Positions 7,139 through 15,737 of a DNA stretch of 64,000 nucleotides are shown piece after piece (position 1 is the stretch's first letter; each line of letters begins with the position of its first letter). Origin of the DNA: an uncultured Clostridia bacterium (GTDB lineage Bacteria; Bacillota; Clostridia; Oscillospirales; Ruminococcaceae). The stretch is taken from assembly GCA_947589035.1 (NCBI GenBank), contig CANPYZ010000006.1:1-64000 (forward strand), written 5' to 3'. Under the pieces are notes generated by a model. That model made no database searches and was not told the DNA's origin. It was given only the letters and a program-made list of their open reading frames with translations. The translations under genes and the position numbers were made by a program.

Positions 7139-8563
7139 ATGAAAATGAAATTACTTTGTTTATTTCAAGCAGTGATTTTTTTGTGCAGTTTCTGCACGTC
7201 ATTAACAGGAAAAGCCATTTCATTTACGCCTAATTTTGAAATTAACAGTGAAGCTTGCTTGTTAATTAACACAGATACTAATGAAGTGCTTTATGAAAAA
7301 AATGCAGATACCCAATATATGCCCGGGGCATTAGTGCAAATTATGGAAGCAGCGTTAATTCTGGAAAATCACGAAACAGAACTCGATAAAATGATTTCTT
7401 GTGACGGCGAAATGGTGCAGCGTTATCAGACTGCCGAAAATCCAGATGATTTGCGTTATGGAGATATTCGCAACGGAGATGTATTCACGATTGATGAATT
7501 ATTATATGCTTTATTGTTGACTTCTTCCTGTGAAGCCGCCGTGATGTTGGCAAATGAATTTGGAAACGGGAGCGTTGCCGGATTCGTGGACATGATGAAC
7601 GCTAAAGCACAAGAATTAGGCTGTACACAAACAGTTTTCAAGAATGTGACAGGTATTCCGGAAGCCGGTCAGGTTACAACCGCACGGGAAATGACGAAAA
7701 TTACACAATATGCACTTTCTGTGAATAAATTTTTAGCTTATTCTTCTGCGGTAAGCTATACTACTAAAACAGATAACAGTGACCGCCATAAAGAACCTTT
7801 AACATGGACACATTCTAATGTGATGTTACAGACAACTTCCGGTTATTATATGCCAGAGGCGAAAGGCATTAAAACGGCGAATTTAACCAATCAGGGCAGA
7901 AGTATTATCTGCCAGGGAACAAAAGACGGTAACACGTTTTTAGTTGTACTGTTAGCCGCTCCGTTTAATAATAGCAGTGGGGAATTAGGCTATTTGCATA
8001 TAGAAGATGCACAGCAGCTTTTGGAATGGGTATTCACACATTTCAATTATCAGACCATTTTAAGCGATAACACGGAACTCGGACAAATTAACGTTCAGAA
8101 CGGCGAAGGAATAGATTATGTACTTGTCAAACCGGAAAAACCTTTCATGACGCTTTGGTATGATGAAGCGGATTTCAATTCCGTTGTGCAGGAAGTCAAA
8201 CTGGAAGATAACGTTTCCGCCCCAATAGAAGCAGGCGAAAAACTCGGAACAGTGACATTGAAATTTTCCGGTCAGGAATTAACAACTATTGACTTAGTTG
8301 CTACGAATGCCGTAGAACTATCTAAAAGCAAATATTATTTAGCTTTAGCAAAACATTTCCCGAAAACAGAATGGCTGAACCGGGCAATTTTCCTGAGTGT
8401 CATTCTTTGCGCTGTATATTTAGTATTATGCATTTATGCGCATGTGTTATACACGCAAAAGCCGAAAACCCCCGAACCCGTACACCTGAAACCTAAGGCT
8501 TCCGCCGTAAAAAAAGAGGCACAGAAGTCTGTTAAAGTCAAAAAGAAAAATAAATCAGAATGA
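7139..8563 (+). CDS. D-alanyl-D-alanine carboxypeptidase homologue lacking catalytic residues
   Basis: A 474-residue peptidase S11 (DacA/PBP5-like) protein with a signal peptide (1-25), an S11 domain (about 35-290), a C-terminal PBP5-type beta domain, a membrane helix (about 420-445) and a Lys-rich cytoplasmic tail. All three active-site motifs are altered. The SxxK region reads PGALVQIM where the family has PASxTKIM (Ser to Ala, Lys to Gln), the SxN motif is SSC, and KTG is KTA (GIKTANLT). Established S11 chemistry needs Ser and Lys, so this should be inactive. It may bind or sense peptidoglycan. Start: AGGAGG 9 bases before ATG. tyrS follows without a visible promoter. Confidence 0.85.
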   Translation: MKMKLLCLFQAVIFLCSFCTSLTGKAISFTPNFEINSEACLLINTDTNEVLYEKNADTQYMPGALVQIMEAALILENHETELDKMISCDGEMVQRYQTAENPDDLRYGDIRNGDVFTIDELLYALLLTSSCEAAVMLANEFGNGSVAGFVDMMNAKAQELGCTQTVFKNVTGIPEAGQVTTAREMTKITQYALSVNKFLAYSSAVSYTTKTDNSDRHKEPLTWTHSNVMLQTTSGYYMPEAKGIKTANLTNQGRSIICQGTKDGNTFLVVLLAAPFNNSSGELGYLHIEDAQQLLEWVFTHFNYQTILSDNTELGQINVQNGEGIDYVLVKPEKPFMTLWYDEADFNSVVQEVKLEDNVSAPIEAGEKLGTVTLKFSGQELTTIDLVATNAVELSKSKYYLALAKHFPKTEWLNRAIFLSVILCAVYLVLCIYAHVLYTQKPKTPEPVHLKPKASAVKKEAQKSVKVKKKNKSE

Positions 8564-8615
8564 TTTGATTTTAATTTGTAAATTTTTAATTTTTTTAAGT
8601 TAAGGAGAAACTTTC

Positions 8616-9836
8616 ATGACCGTATTTGAAGAATTGGAACGCCGTGGATTATTAGCACAACTCACGGACAAAGAAGAAATTGAAGAACTGATTAACACCG
8701 GAAAAGCAACGTTTTATATTGGATTTGACCCGACAGCGGATTCTTTACATGTGGGGCATTTCATGGCATTATGTTTAATGAAACGCTTGCAAATGGCAGG
8801 AAATAAGCCGATAGTGCTTTTAGGCGGCGGAACGGGTATGATTGGCGACCCGTCCGGAAAAACCGACATGCGGAAAATGTTGACGAAAGAAGACATTGCC
8901 CATAATATTGACTGTTTCAAACGTCAGATGAGCCGGTTCATTGATTTTTCTGACGGGAAAGCGTTAGCTGTGAATAATGCGGACTGGCTGATGAAATTGA
9001 ATTACGTGGATTTATTGCGGGAAGTAGGCGCACAGTTCACAGTGAACCGAATGCTTGCGGCGGAATGCTACAAACAAAGATGGGAAAAAGGCTTGACTTT
9101 CTTAGAATTTAATTATATGATTATGCAAAGTTATGATTTCTACCGGCTGTTTCAGGATTACGGCTGTAATATGCAATTCGGCGGAGATGACCAATGGTCG
9201 AACATGCTCGGCGGAACGGAACTCATTCGCCGGAAACTTGGCAAAAATGCCTATGCGATGACAATTACATTATTATTGAACAGTGAAGGGAAAAAAATGG
9301 GCAAAACGGAAAAAGGTGCCGTTTGGTTAGATGCCGAAAAAACAAGCCCTTACGAATTTTTCCAGTATTGGCGGAATGTGGCAGATGCTGACGTGGTAAA
9401 ATGCCTGAAAATGCTGACATTTGAACCAATTGAAAAAATTGAAGAACTCGAAAAACATTTAGACAGCGGAAAAGCTTTCAATGAAGCGAAAGAATTACTC
9501 GCTTACAGTCTGACGGAATTAGTTCACGGAAAAGAAGAAGCTGAAAAAGCCCTTTCCGCTGCGAAAGCGATTTTCGGCGGAAATGGAAATACAGAAAATA
9601 TGCCTTCTACAGAAATTTCTCCGGAAAAATTAACAGACGGCAAAATGGGAATTTTAGATTTATTGGTAGAATGCAAACTTGTTCCTTCAAAATCAGAAGG
9701 CAGGCGGAACGTTCAGCAGGGCGGAATCAGCATTAACGGCGAAAAAATTACTGACCCCATGACCATGATTTCCCTTGAAACAGAAGTCGTGATTAAAAAA
9801 GGCAAAAAAGTTTTCCACAAGGCTTTCATGAAATAA
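8616..9836 (+). CDS. tyrS: Tyrosyl-tRNA synthetase
   Basis: A 406-residue class I synthetase charging tRNA-Tyr. It shows the HIGH-type motif HVGHF after FDPTADSL, the tyrosine-binding GGDDQWSNM loop, the KMSKS-type loop KKMGKT and a C-terminal S4 RNA-binding domain (SEGRRNVQQGGISING). TAAGGAGA precedes ATG 8616. The gap from the upstream gene is 52 bases, so there is no space for a T-box leader, which controls many Firmicute tyrS genes; expression seems tied to the carboxypeptidase-like gene. Confidence 0.97.
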   Translation: MTVFEELERRGLLAQLTDKEEIEELINTGKATFYIGFDPTADSLHVGHFMALCLMKRLQMAGNKPIVLLGGGTGMIGDPSGKTDMRKMLTKEDIAHNIDCFKRQMSRFIDFSDGKALAVNNADWLMKLNYVDLLREVGAQFTVNRMLAAECYKQRWEKGLTFLEFNYMIMQSYDFYRLFQDYGCNMQFGGDDQWSNMLGGTELIRRKLGKNAYAMTITLLLNSEGKKMGKTEKGAVWLDAEKTSPYEFFQYWRNVADADVVKCLKMLTFEPIEKIEELEKHLDSGKAFNEAKELLAYSLTELVHGKEEAEKALSAAKAIFGGNGNTENMPSTEISPEKLTDGKMGILDLLVECKLVPSKSEGRRNVQQGGISINGEKITDPMTMISLETEVVIKKGKKVFHKAFMK

Positions 9837-9841
9837 AAAAT

Positions 9842-9872
9842 TTCAGCCCTCGTCAAGAGGGCTGAATTTTTA
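9842..9872. terminator. Bidirectional terminator between tyrS and the DUF2798 gene
   Basis: A 10-bp stem TTCAGCCCTC / GAGGGCTGAA with T-runs on both sides, lying between the two convergent stop codons. Confidence 0.9.
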
Positions 9873-10433
9873 TGCAGTCTGTAAAGACATTTCTTTCCGG
9901 CGGAATAATACTTTGAATACTGTCCGGATTAATGGCTGAATGAAAAATAACTGACTGAAAAAGGCAAACGGGAAATTATAGCAAATTAATTTTAACCAGT
10001 TCGCCAGCAGGGTAAGCACATGAAAATCCATGTAGGCATATGGATAATATAATACAGCAGCAAGAAAACTCATTACCGGACACATTAAGCCGACTGTGGC
10101 GCAAATTATTGCCGTTTCAAATAATACAGGGTGTGTTTCCTGTGGGTTGAATACTTTGCAGGCTAATTTGAATGAACACGGGCTGCCAAGAATAATTTCC
10201 AGCAGGTACGCAAGGAAAAATTCTATTAAAACAACTCCCCAAATCGGAACAGAACGCCCTAAAACAAAAATTCCGCCCATTTTGCGTATTGCTTCCGAAA
10301 CGTACAGTTCCCCCGTTGCGGCGGTGAACGTTTCCCCGTTAATCACGTACAAACTGTAAAATACATAGGCGTGAACGGTGACGAATACTGTCAGTAATGC
10401 GAATATCATTCGTTCAAATTGGTTTTTTGGCAT
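9870..10433 (-). CDS. DUF2798 membrane protein
   Basis: A 187-residue integral membrane protein. I start it at ATG 10433 because GGGAGAA precedes it and the protein then begins MPKNQFERMIFALLTV, the usual start of DUF2798 proteins; the longer frame to 10466 would run into the leader terminator. Four hydrophobic helices are visible (about 10-30, 60-80, 100-130, 140-170), giving two DUF2798-like halves. The biochemical role of the family is not established. The gene has its own promoter and a transcribed leader with a strong hairpin, suggesting attenuation. Confidence 0.8.
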   Translation of the reverse strand: MPKNQFERMIFALLTVFVTVHAYVFYSLYVINGETFTAATGELYVSEAIRKMGGIFVLGRSVPIWGVVLIEFFLAYLLEIILGSPCSFKLACKVFNPQETHPVLFETAIICATVGLMCPVMSFLAAVLYYPYAYMDFHVLTLLANWLKLICYNFPFAFFSQLFFIQPLIRTVFKVLFRRKEMSLQTA

Positions 10434-10457
10434 GTGTAATTTCTCCCTTCCGACAAC

Positions 10458-10520
10458 AAAAAACACATGCAGTTCCCGTTCCGTAATCAGGCTTACGCAC
10501 GGGAAAGTGCTGCATGTGTC
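10458..10520 (-). promoter_or_regulatory. Structured leader with three-tier hairpin and terminator, candidate attenuator
   Basis: On the minus strand the leader folds into a long hairpin of stacked helices ACACATGCAG/CTGCATGTGT, TCCCGT/ACGGGA and CGTAA/TTACG, followed directly by six Ts. This is a rho-independent terminator about 35 bases downstream of the predicted transcript start and about 25 bases before the start codon. The internal bulges are more elaborate than a plain terminator. I could not match it to a riboswitch class I know. Confidence 0.65.
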
Positions 10521-10559
10521 GCTGTCAGTGAAATATTTTGATTTTGAAAATCTGTATTT

Positions 10560-10588
10560 AGTATAACATATTCTGGAAAATTTGTCAA
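10560..10588 (-). promoter_or_regulatory. Promoter of the DUF2798 gene
   Basis: Minus strand TTGACA (10588-10583), 17-base spacer ending in ATATGT, and TATACT (10565-10560). Transcription should start near 10553. Confidence 0.85.
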
Positions 10589-10632
10589 GAGATAGACTGC
10601 ACAGAAATTTTTCCTGAAATTAACCGGAAAAT

Positions 10633-12102
10633 TTATTCAAAATAACAATCAAAAGCTAATTCTAACAGGCGAACTTCTCCATTTCCGGTGTAAATTAAAT
10701 ATAAACTATGAATGCCTTGTATGTTTTTCAGTGGGACAATGACATTTTTCCATTCCTGACAAGGGGAAACGGGCATTTCCGCAAGTTTTTCCGTTTCGGT
10801 ATGAACGGAAAATTTCCCTGAACCGGTGGACTGATAGCACAAACGGAATAATTTTTGTTTTTGGTCAAATGCGAAAAACTTATAGCCTATCAGCGTATGA
10901 TTTTCAATTTCAGCAATAAAGCGTTCATTTCCGGCGTGCGTGACATGGGGAAAATGTTCAGTGAAAATTTTATTTGACCCGTGGGGCATATGTCCGTTCG
11001 TGATATTGCAGGCAATTCCGGCAGGATAAACACCAGAAGTAACTAACGGCGCATTATTCAATCCGCAGGAAGTCATTTGCACTTGCGAAATAGACCCGTC
11101 CGGAAGAAGTTCAATTCTTTCTGCACAAGCCTGACGGCTGTAATCAGATTTATGTGTCAAACGATGATAGAAAACATACCATTGATTTTGAATCTGAATG
11201 ATACTGCCATGTGTCGTTCCGGTCATGTTTAAACGGTTTTCCGGTGTTCTGCCCTGATAGCCTATATCACCATTGGAAATTATTGTTCCCCCGAAATGAA
11301 ATTCTTTATCTGGAAAATCACTAATTGCATAACATAATTCATGATTTTGCCATGATGAATAAATGAAATAATATTTCTTTCCGACTTTCCGCATGGAAGC
11401 CGCCTCAAAAAAGGGGTGTTCTGCAAATTCCGTTCCCTGAACAGAATAGGGAAGAAGATGTTTCGGAGCAGTTTTAATAGTAAGCATATTATTTTCTAAT
11501 GTGCAGGAAATTGCCCCCATAATATTATCCGGAGTGTGCTGAATTTCTTCAGCGGTTTTACCGAACATCTGCATTTGTTCCTGTAAAGTGAGTTCGCCTT
11601 CCGGGTAAGCCGTGCCATAATATAACCGAATTACGCCGTTATCATTCATGACTGCCGGGTCGAAACAAATATATTTTTTCATGGGGGAGCCGTCCGGATT
11701 CCGAACAAAGCCGAGATATTGATATTTTCCGGCTGGTGTGTCGCAAACAGCGACGCTAATCACTCCACGATAACCGCCGTCACCGAATTTCCCCGAAAGA
11801 CAGTAATATAAATAATACTTTCCGTCATTGCCCTGCACCACGTCCGGCGCATACATGTAAGACATTTCCGGAGAAAATAACGGGTCTTGTTCCGCACGGT
11901 AAATTTCCCCGTCACAACGCCAATTTTTCAAATTATTCAACTCCACTGACCAAACTGTATAATTCAGCATACAGAACGTTTCTCCGCCTTCTTTGTCATG
12001 CGAACCGAATAAATATACCCGATTGCCGAAAATATGCGGTTCTCCGTCGGGGATATATTCCCACAAGGGCAAAAATGGATTGAAAATTTGTTCTTGTTCC
12101 AT
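10633..12102 (-). CDS. Glycoside hydrolase family 43 protein
   Basis: A 489-residue protein without a signal peptide, hence probably intracellular. The five-bladed propeller (about 1-345) carries the GH43 triad in expected contexts: an Asp near the start in WEYIPDGEPHIFG, APDV for the pKa-tuning Asp, CFDPAV, and FFEAASM for the acid Glu. A beta-sandwich of about 140 residues follows. GH43 enzymes are beta-xylosidases, arabinofuranosidases or related; the substrate cannot be read from sequence. It lies 28 bases after the transpeptidase gene in the same orientation and appears to be the tail of that cell-wall operon. AGAAAGGAA precedes ATG. Confidence 0.85.
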   Translation of the reverse strand: MEQEQIFNPFLPLWEYIPDGEPHIFGNRVYLFGSHDKEGGETFCMLNYTVWSVELNNLKNWRCDGEIYRAEQDPLFSPEMSYMYAPDVVQGNDGKYYLYYCLSGKFGDGGYRGVISVAVCDTPAGKYQYLGFVRNPDGSPMKKYICFDPAVMNDNGVIRLYYGTAYPEGELTLQEQMQMFGKTAEEIQHTPDNIMGAISCTLENNMLTIKTAPKHLLPYSVQGTEFAEHPFFEAASMRKVGKKYYFIYSSWQNHELCYAISDFPDKEFHFGGTIISNGDIGYQGRTPENRLNMTGTTHGSIIQIQNQWYVFYHRLTHKSDYSRQACAERIELLPDGSISQVQMTSCGLNNAPLVTSGVYPAGIACNITNGHMPHGSNKIFTEHFPHVTHAGNERFIAEIENHTLIGYKFFAFDQKQKLFRLCYQSTGSGKFSVHTETEKLAEMPVSPCQEWKNVIVPLKNIQGIHSLYLIYTGNGEVRLLELAFDCYFE

Positions 12103-12130
12103 AAAATAAAATTCCTTTCTGTTTAATGTT

Positions 12131-13501
12131 TTAATTTTGTAAATCAGCTTTTAAATTCTGGAGTAGAACAGAAGCAATATCAGAAGTACTGACTTCTCCG
12201 GTTTTCCGGTCATCAATCTGAATGCAGAATGCAATTGGAAAATTCACGTCATCAACAAATCCAGTCAATAAAGAATTTTCTTTCGTGCCGTTTTCCACTT
12301 GTGCCGTACCGGATTTCACGCCGACAATTGCATCGGGAAGTAATTCAGCATAATGATTTTTTCCGTTTTCGAGCATAATTTCCCGAATGTGTAAAGCGGA
12401 TTCCGCCGAAAATAACTGCTGACTGAATTTTGTTTCCGCCTGTGCGGTAATATTTCCATTAACTTTCGTGGCATAGCGAATAAAATACGGATAAGTCATT
12501 ATTCCGTTCTGATTGGCAATAGCACTTTGCCAGAGCATCATTTGTAAAGGACTGACTAACGTTTCTCCTTGTCCCATGCAGCTCCATTGCGTGCTGAAAT
12601 CGGTTTTTTCCAGTAGGGAAGTAGAAGCCGTGAATGCCTGAATCCCGTTAATATCAATATATTCCTGTTCTCCGTCTTCGTTGACTAAATAGCCCATTCT
12701 TTCATAAGTTTTCTGAATTTCACGCAAAGGGAAATCTACATCTTCTACTAATTGCGCAAAAAATGGATTACAACTGTTCGCAAAGGCTTCAATAATGTTT
12801 TGCGTACCGTGACCAGAAGCTAAATGGCATTTAATTTCTTTTCCGCCTAAATTGGTATAACTTCCGGAACAGGAATAACTTTTACTAATTAAATTATCAT
12901 AGCCCATGCATTCCAAAGCGGCAATTGTCGTAGAAATTTTTTGCGTAGACCCCGGAACAACCGGATAAAATGCTTTACACAGTAAACTTCCGGATTCTAA
13001 AGTTTCCAAATCTTCATAATGATGTAAAATATTCACGCTGGGTTTACTAAAGCAAATATAAATTTCTCCGGTTAAATAATTATAAGCAATGGCACAGCCA
13101 TTTTTCCCGCCGAAAGCGTCATAAACCTGACGATTGATTTTATGGTCAAGCGTGCAGTAAATTGCTGCTTTTCCGTCTTCCTGTTCACCAAGCATGAAAC
13201 TAAAATTGGCAAGCATTCCCATATTTTGAGAAACAAGCGTGTTTGTCATTTGCCGTGAATCGTCTCCAATAAAATTTCCAATGTCAATAAAATGGTCTTC
13301 TCCGTAAATTTGCGCATCTGCTTTCGGGTCGAATAATACGTCGCCGTTTCGGTCATAAACAAAACCGAGTGAAACGCTTGAGGCGTTCGAAATATAAAAC
13401 CCTGCTTCTGTTTGCAATCGATACAGCAAAAAACCGAACGCTCCCAGAAACGCTAACAGCATTAAACTAATTAAATGTTGTACTCGTCGGATACTTTTCA
13501 T
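12131..13501 (-). CDS. Penicillin-binding transpeptidase (PbpA/FtsI type)
   Basis: A 456-residue class B-like penicillin-binding protein with one N-terminal membrane helix (about 9-28) and an extracytoplasmic transpeptidase domain. The catalytic motifs are intact: SxxK is STQK in VVPGSTQKIS, SxN is SCN in FANSCNPFF, and KTG is KSGT in GVKSGTAQ. It crosslinks peptidoglycan with the SEDS polymerase encoded just upstream; their genes overlap by 4 bases, which implies translational coupling. It is shorter than FtsI and PBP2 because the pedestal domain is small, matching the PbpA group found in FHA-RodA-PbpA clusters. Confidence 0.9.
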   Translation of the reverse strand: MKSIRRVQHLISLMLLAFLGAFGFLLYRLQTEAGFYISNASSVSLGFVYDRNGDVLFDPKADAQIYGEDHFIDIGNFIGDDSRQMTNTLVSQNMGMLANFSFMLGEQEDGKAAIYCTLDHKINRQVYDAFGGKNGCAIAYNYLTGEIYICFSKPSVNILHHYEDLETLESGSLLCKAFYPVVPGSTQKISTTIAALECMGYDNLISKSYSCSGSYTNLGGKEIKCHLASGHGTQNIIEAFANSCNPFFAQLVEDVDFPLREIQKTYERMGYLVNEDGEQEYIDINGIQAFTASTSLLEKTDFSTQWSCMGQGETLVSPLQMMLWQSAIANQNGIMTYPYFIRYATKVNGNITAQAETKFSQQLFSAESALHIREIMLENGKNHYAELLPDAIVGVKSGTAQVENGTKENSLLTGFVDDVNFPIAFCIQIDDRKTGEVSTSDIASVLLQNLKADLQN

Positions 13502-14802
13502 GAACTGGTCACGCCCTTTCTGGTTGGTTGTTTTTGTTTTTTCTTTTTGCGTTTCATGAGTTCATGCCGGAAAAGGGGAGATTGACCGGCTTTCAGCATT
13601 CCCACGAGAAACCCGCAGGAAATCATAGAACTTCCCCCAGTGGAAACGAACGGCAATGTTACGCCCGTAAAAGGAATTAAATTGCACGAACCGAAAATGT
13701 TTAATGACATTTGCGCAAGAAGACAAGCCGTTACTCCGGCAGTCATCATGGCGTGATAATAACTTTTCGGGGGATTCATGAGAACAGTCATTAACATGAT
13801 TAAAATTAACATAATCAGTAACACTGCCATCAGCAAGCCCCATTCTTCACAGATTGTAGCGAAAACAATATCTGAATCATGAGCGAAAATTTCATGTAAA
13901 GAGCCATTTCCGGCACCCACACCGAGCCAGCCACCACGGGCAATGCCAATTAAGGCTTCACATTGCTGATAGCCGTCCCCGTAACGGTCAGCCCATATAT
14001 CCACATGTAAACGTTTCTGCACGTAATCCGGCGCAAAATTCCATGCCATTATTAGCACTAATACGCCAATACAGCAAGTAATTGCCACAGAACGTTTTGA
14101 AATTTTCGCTTTCGGATAGCAAAACCGGCACACCAGCGAACACAGGAAAATTAACCCGAATGTCGGTAAACTTCCTAAATCCCTACACCACCATTGCAAA
14201 GCAAAAATAAATACTGCCACTAAGCAAAGAATTAACGAATCTTTCGAAATATAAAAAAACGTGATTTTCATTTTTTCGTGCAATTCCATGATAGAAGCCG
14301 CACAAACCAGAATGAAACAAGGCTTGATAAATTCCGAAGGCTGTAGTGAAAAACTTCCTAAAGTAATCCATTTTTTCTGATTATCCGTGAAAAAGATAAT
14401 CGAAACAAACAGCAAGCCAATTAACAAATAAATCCATTTTTTATTTTTCCGGATTCGTTCGTGGTTTCTTGTCAGGAGAAAACCCATTTCACAGGAAAAC
14501 AGGCACAGCACACAAGAAAGTAAATGCTTTACTGAAAGTTGAATTTCCCCGAAACACGACTGGAAAATTAAACTCATGTTTAATATGCATAATAACATAA
14601 AATCTAACGTATACGTCATTTGCGTATAACACAGCGTAATTAACAAATATCCAACATCTAACCCCACAACAGCGGCAGCAAGTTTAATTAGTTCCAGCGG
14701 GGAAACGATACTTCCCCGAATAAATACCAGTGCTAACATGGATAAATGTGTTAAGAATAACAAAACGACCACACTGGAATAAGATAATCTATTTTTGTAC
14801 AT
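13498..14802 (-). CDS. SEDS-family peptidoglycan polymerase (FtsW/RodA/SpoVE)
   Basis: A 434-residue integral membrane protein with about ten helices. The family signatures appear as LGSFSLQPSEFIKP and, near the end, LIPFTGVTLPFVSTGGSSM. SEDS proteins polymerise glycan strands from lipid II and pair with a class B PBP, here the overlapping downstream gene. The C-terminal tail is Lys/Arg rich. Whether it serves elongation, division or sporulation cannot be told from the sequence. FtsW is possible, but the FHA-SEDS-PBP order resembles fha-rodA-pbpA loci. Confidence 0.92.
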   Translation of the reverse strand: MYKNRLSYSSVVVLLFLTHLSMLALVFIRGSIVSPLELIKLAAAVVGLDVGYLLITLCYTQMTYTLDFMLLCILNMSLIFQSCFGEIQLSVKHLLSCVLCLFSCEMGFLLTRNHERIRKNKKWIYLLIGLLFVSIIFFTDNQKKWITLGSFSLQPSEFIKPCFILVCAASIMELHEKMKITFFYISKDSLILCLVAVFIFALQWWCRDLGSLPTFGLIFLCSLVCRFCYPKAKISKRSVAITCCIGVLVLIMAWNFAPDYVQKRLHVDIWADRYGDGYQQCEALIGIARGGWLGVGAGNGSLHEIFAHDSDIVFATICEEWGLLMAVLLIMLILIMLMTVLMNPPKSYYHAMMTAGVTACLLAQMSLNIFGSCNLIPFTGVTLPFVSTGGSSMISCGFLVGMLKAGQSPLFRHELMKRKKKKQKQPTRKGVTSS

Positions 14803-14807
14803 GAAAA

Positions 14808-15326
14808 TTATCTCCCTTCTTCCGGAAATGGGCGTTCTGTTAAATACAGATGAGTATTTCCAAGGCGAATGCAGTCACCAACGGCAAGTTTCTTCTGCTG
14901 AATTTTCTGTTCATTCACGAATGTTCCGGTTTTGGCGTGTAAATTGGTAATGTACCACGTTCCGCCCGTCACGGTCATCACAGCATGGTAACGGGAAACA
15001 GAAGAATCTTTAATCTGAATGTCTGCGCTGCTATGCCTGCCTAATAGAATTTCATCTGCTTCCAATGGATAATGATATTCATTCTGGGCAATTCGGCATT
15101 GCAATTCAAGGTCATTGCTGACCCTGTGCCAACGTTTCTGGCATAGTCGGCTTTCCCGTCTTGCGGCGAAAATAATCGCTATTGCAAATAAATCTAAAAT
15201 CAGCACAGCGGCGGCACTTAACACTAAATCCGGCACCTGCAAAGAAGTAATCAATGTCCAAAGTTCCGACAGCGTTTCTTTCAGCCATTCCCACAATCGC
15301 TGAAGTTCAGGCAATAAATCCTGCAT
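14808..15326 (-). CDS. Membrane-anchored FHA domain protein
   Basis: A 172-residue protein with one helix (about 32-54) and a C-terminal forkhead-associated domain (about 85-160). Phosphothreonine-binding signatures are LLGRHSSADIQI, SSVSRYHA and TGTFVNE. FHA proteins recruit Thr-phosphorylated partners. First in an operon with a SEDS polymerase and a transpeptidase, it probably couples a Ser/Thr kinase such as PrkC/PknB to cell-wall synthesis, as in actinobacterial fha-rodA-pbpA loci. No kinase gene lies in this window. The gap to the SEDS gene is 5 bases. Confidence 0.9.
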   Translation of the reverse strand: MQDLLPELQRLWEWLKETLSELWTLITSLQVPDLVLSAAAVLILDLFAIAIIFAARRESRLCQKRWHRVSNDLELQCRIAQNEYHYPLEADEILLGRHSSADIQIKDSSVSRYHAVMTVTGGTWYITNLHAKTGTFVNEQKIQQKKLAVGDCIRLGNTHLYLTERPFPEEGR

Positions 15327-15362
15327 ACTATCACTTCTTTCTATTTTGTTTGTGTTATTTCT

Positions 15363-15391
15363 ATTATAGCATTTCTGAACGAAAACTGCAA
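15363..15391 (-). promoter_or_regulatory. Promoter of the FHA-SEDS-PBP-GH43 operon
   Basis: Minus strand TTGCAG (15391-15386), 17 bases ending TGC (extended -10), TATAAT (15368-15363). Confidence 0.8.
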
Positions 15392-15439
15392 CTGAATTTT
15401 CTGTTGTTTTACAGATTTTTGAAATTTTTTAAAAAACAC

Positions 15440-15468
15440 TTGACTTTTTTTAGTGAATATGATATAAT
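15440..15468 (+). promoter_or_regulatory. Promoter of the raiA-type RNA and hpf
   Basis: TTGACT (15440-15445), 17-base spacer, TATAAT (15463-15468). It is divergent from the FHA operon promoter, 49 bases away. Confidence 0.85.
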
Positions 15469-15474
15469 AAAAGT

Positions 15475-15715
15475 GTCAGAAGCCTGAAAAGGCAAATCCG
15501 AAATTATTTGGCAAATCCGTAAGAAAGGGAATGTTACTGGCACGATTTTATTTATATTTAATTTAATTTTTTTAAATTTTCTGAATCGTGTGTACCCGTG
15601 AACGTTAGCGGGGAATTTACGCCTTCGGAGTGTCACGCCAACATGAATAGGCTTTCCGCCGAAAATGGACACGTTGAACAAGGAATGAAACAAAAATTTT
15701 ACAAATAATTTTAAG
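15475..15715 (+). ncRNA. raiA-motif structured RNA upstream of hpf (candidate)
   Basis: About 240 transcribed bases separate the promoter from hpf. They hold no reading frame but many local complementarities (AGCCTGAAAAGGC, GGCACGATT with AATCGTG, GCGGGGAATTTACGCC, CGGAGTGTC with GACACG). The raiA motif is a known Firmicute/actinobacterial ncRNA of similar length found directly upstream of raiA/hpf genes. Position, size and structural density match it; the assignment rests on context and memory of the motif rather than a covariance search. Boundaries are approximate. Confidence 0.75.
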
Positions 15716-15737
15716 TTTTCAGTAACAGATATGTTTT

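Noticed and set aside
8564-8615. T-box leader for tyrS
   Set aside because: Only 52 AT-rich bases separate tyrS from the gene before it, with no specifier hairpin or terminator.
10606-10632. Hairpin after the GH43 gene as terminator
   Set aside because: The stem is AT-rich and no U-run follows it, so I could not support it.
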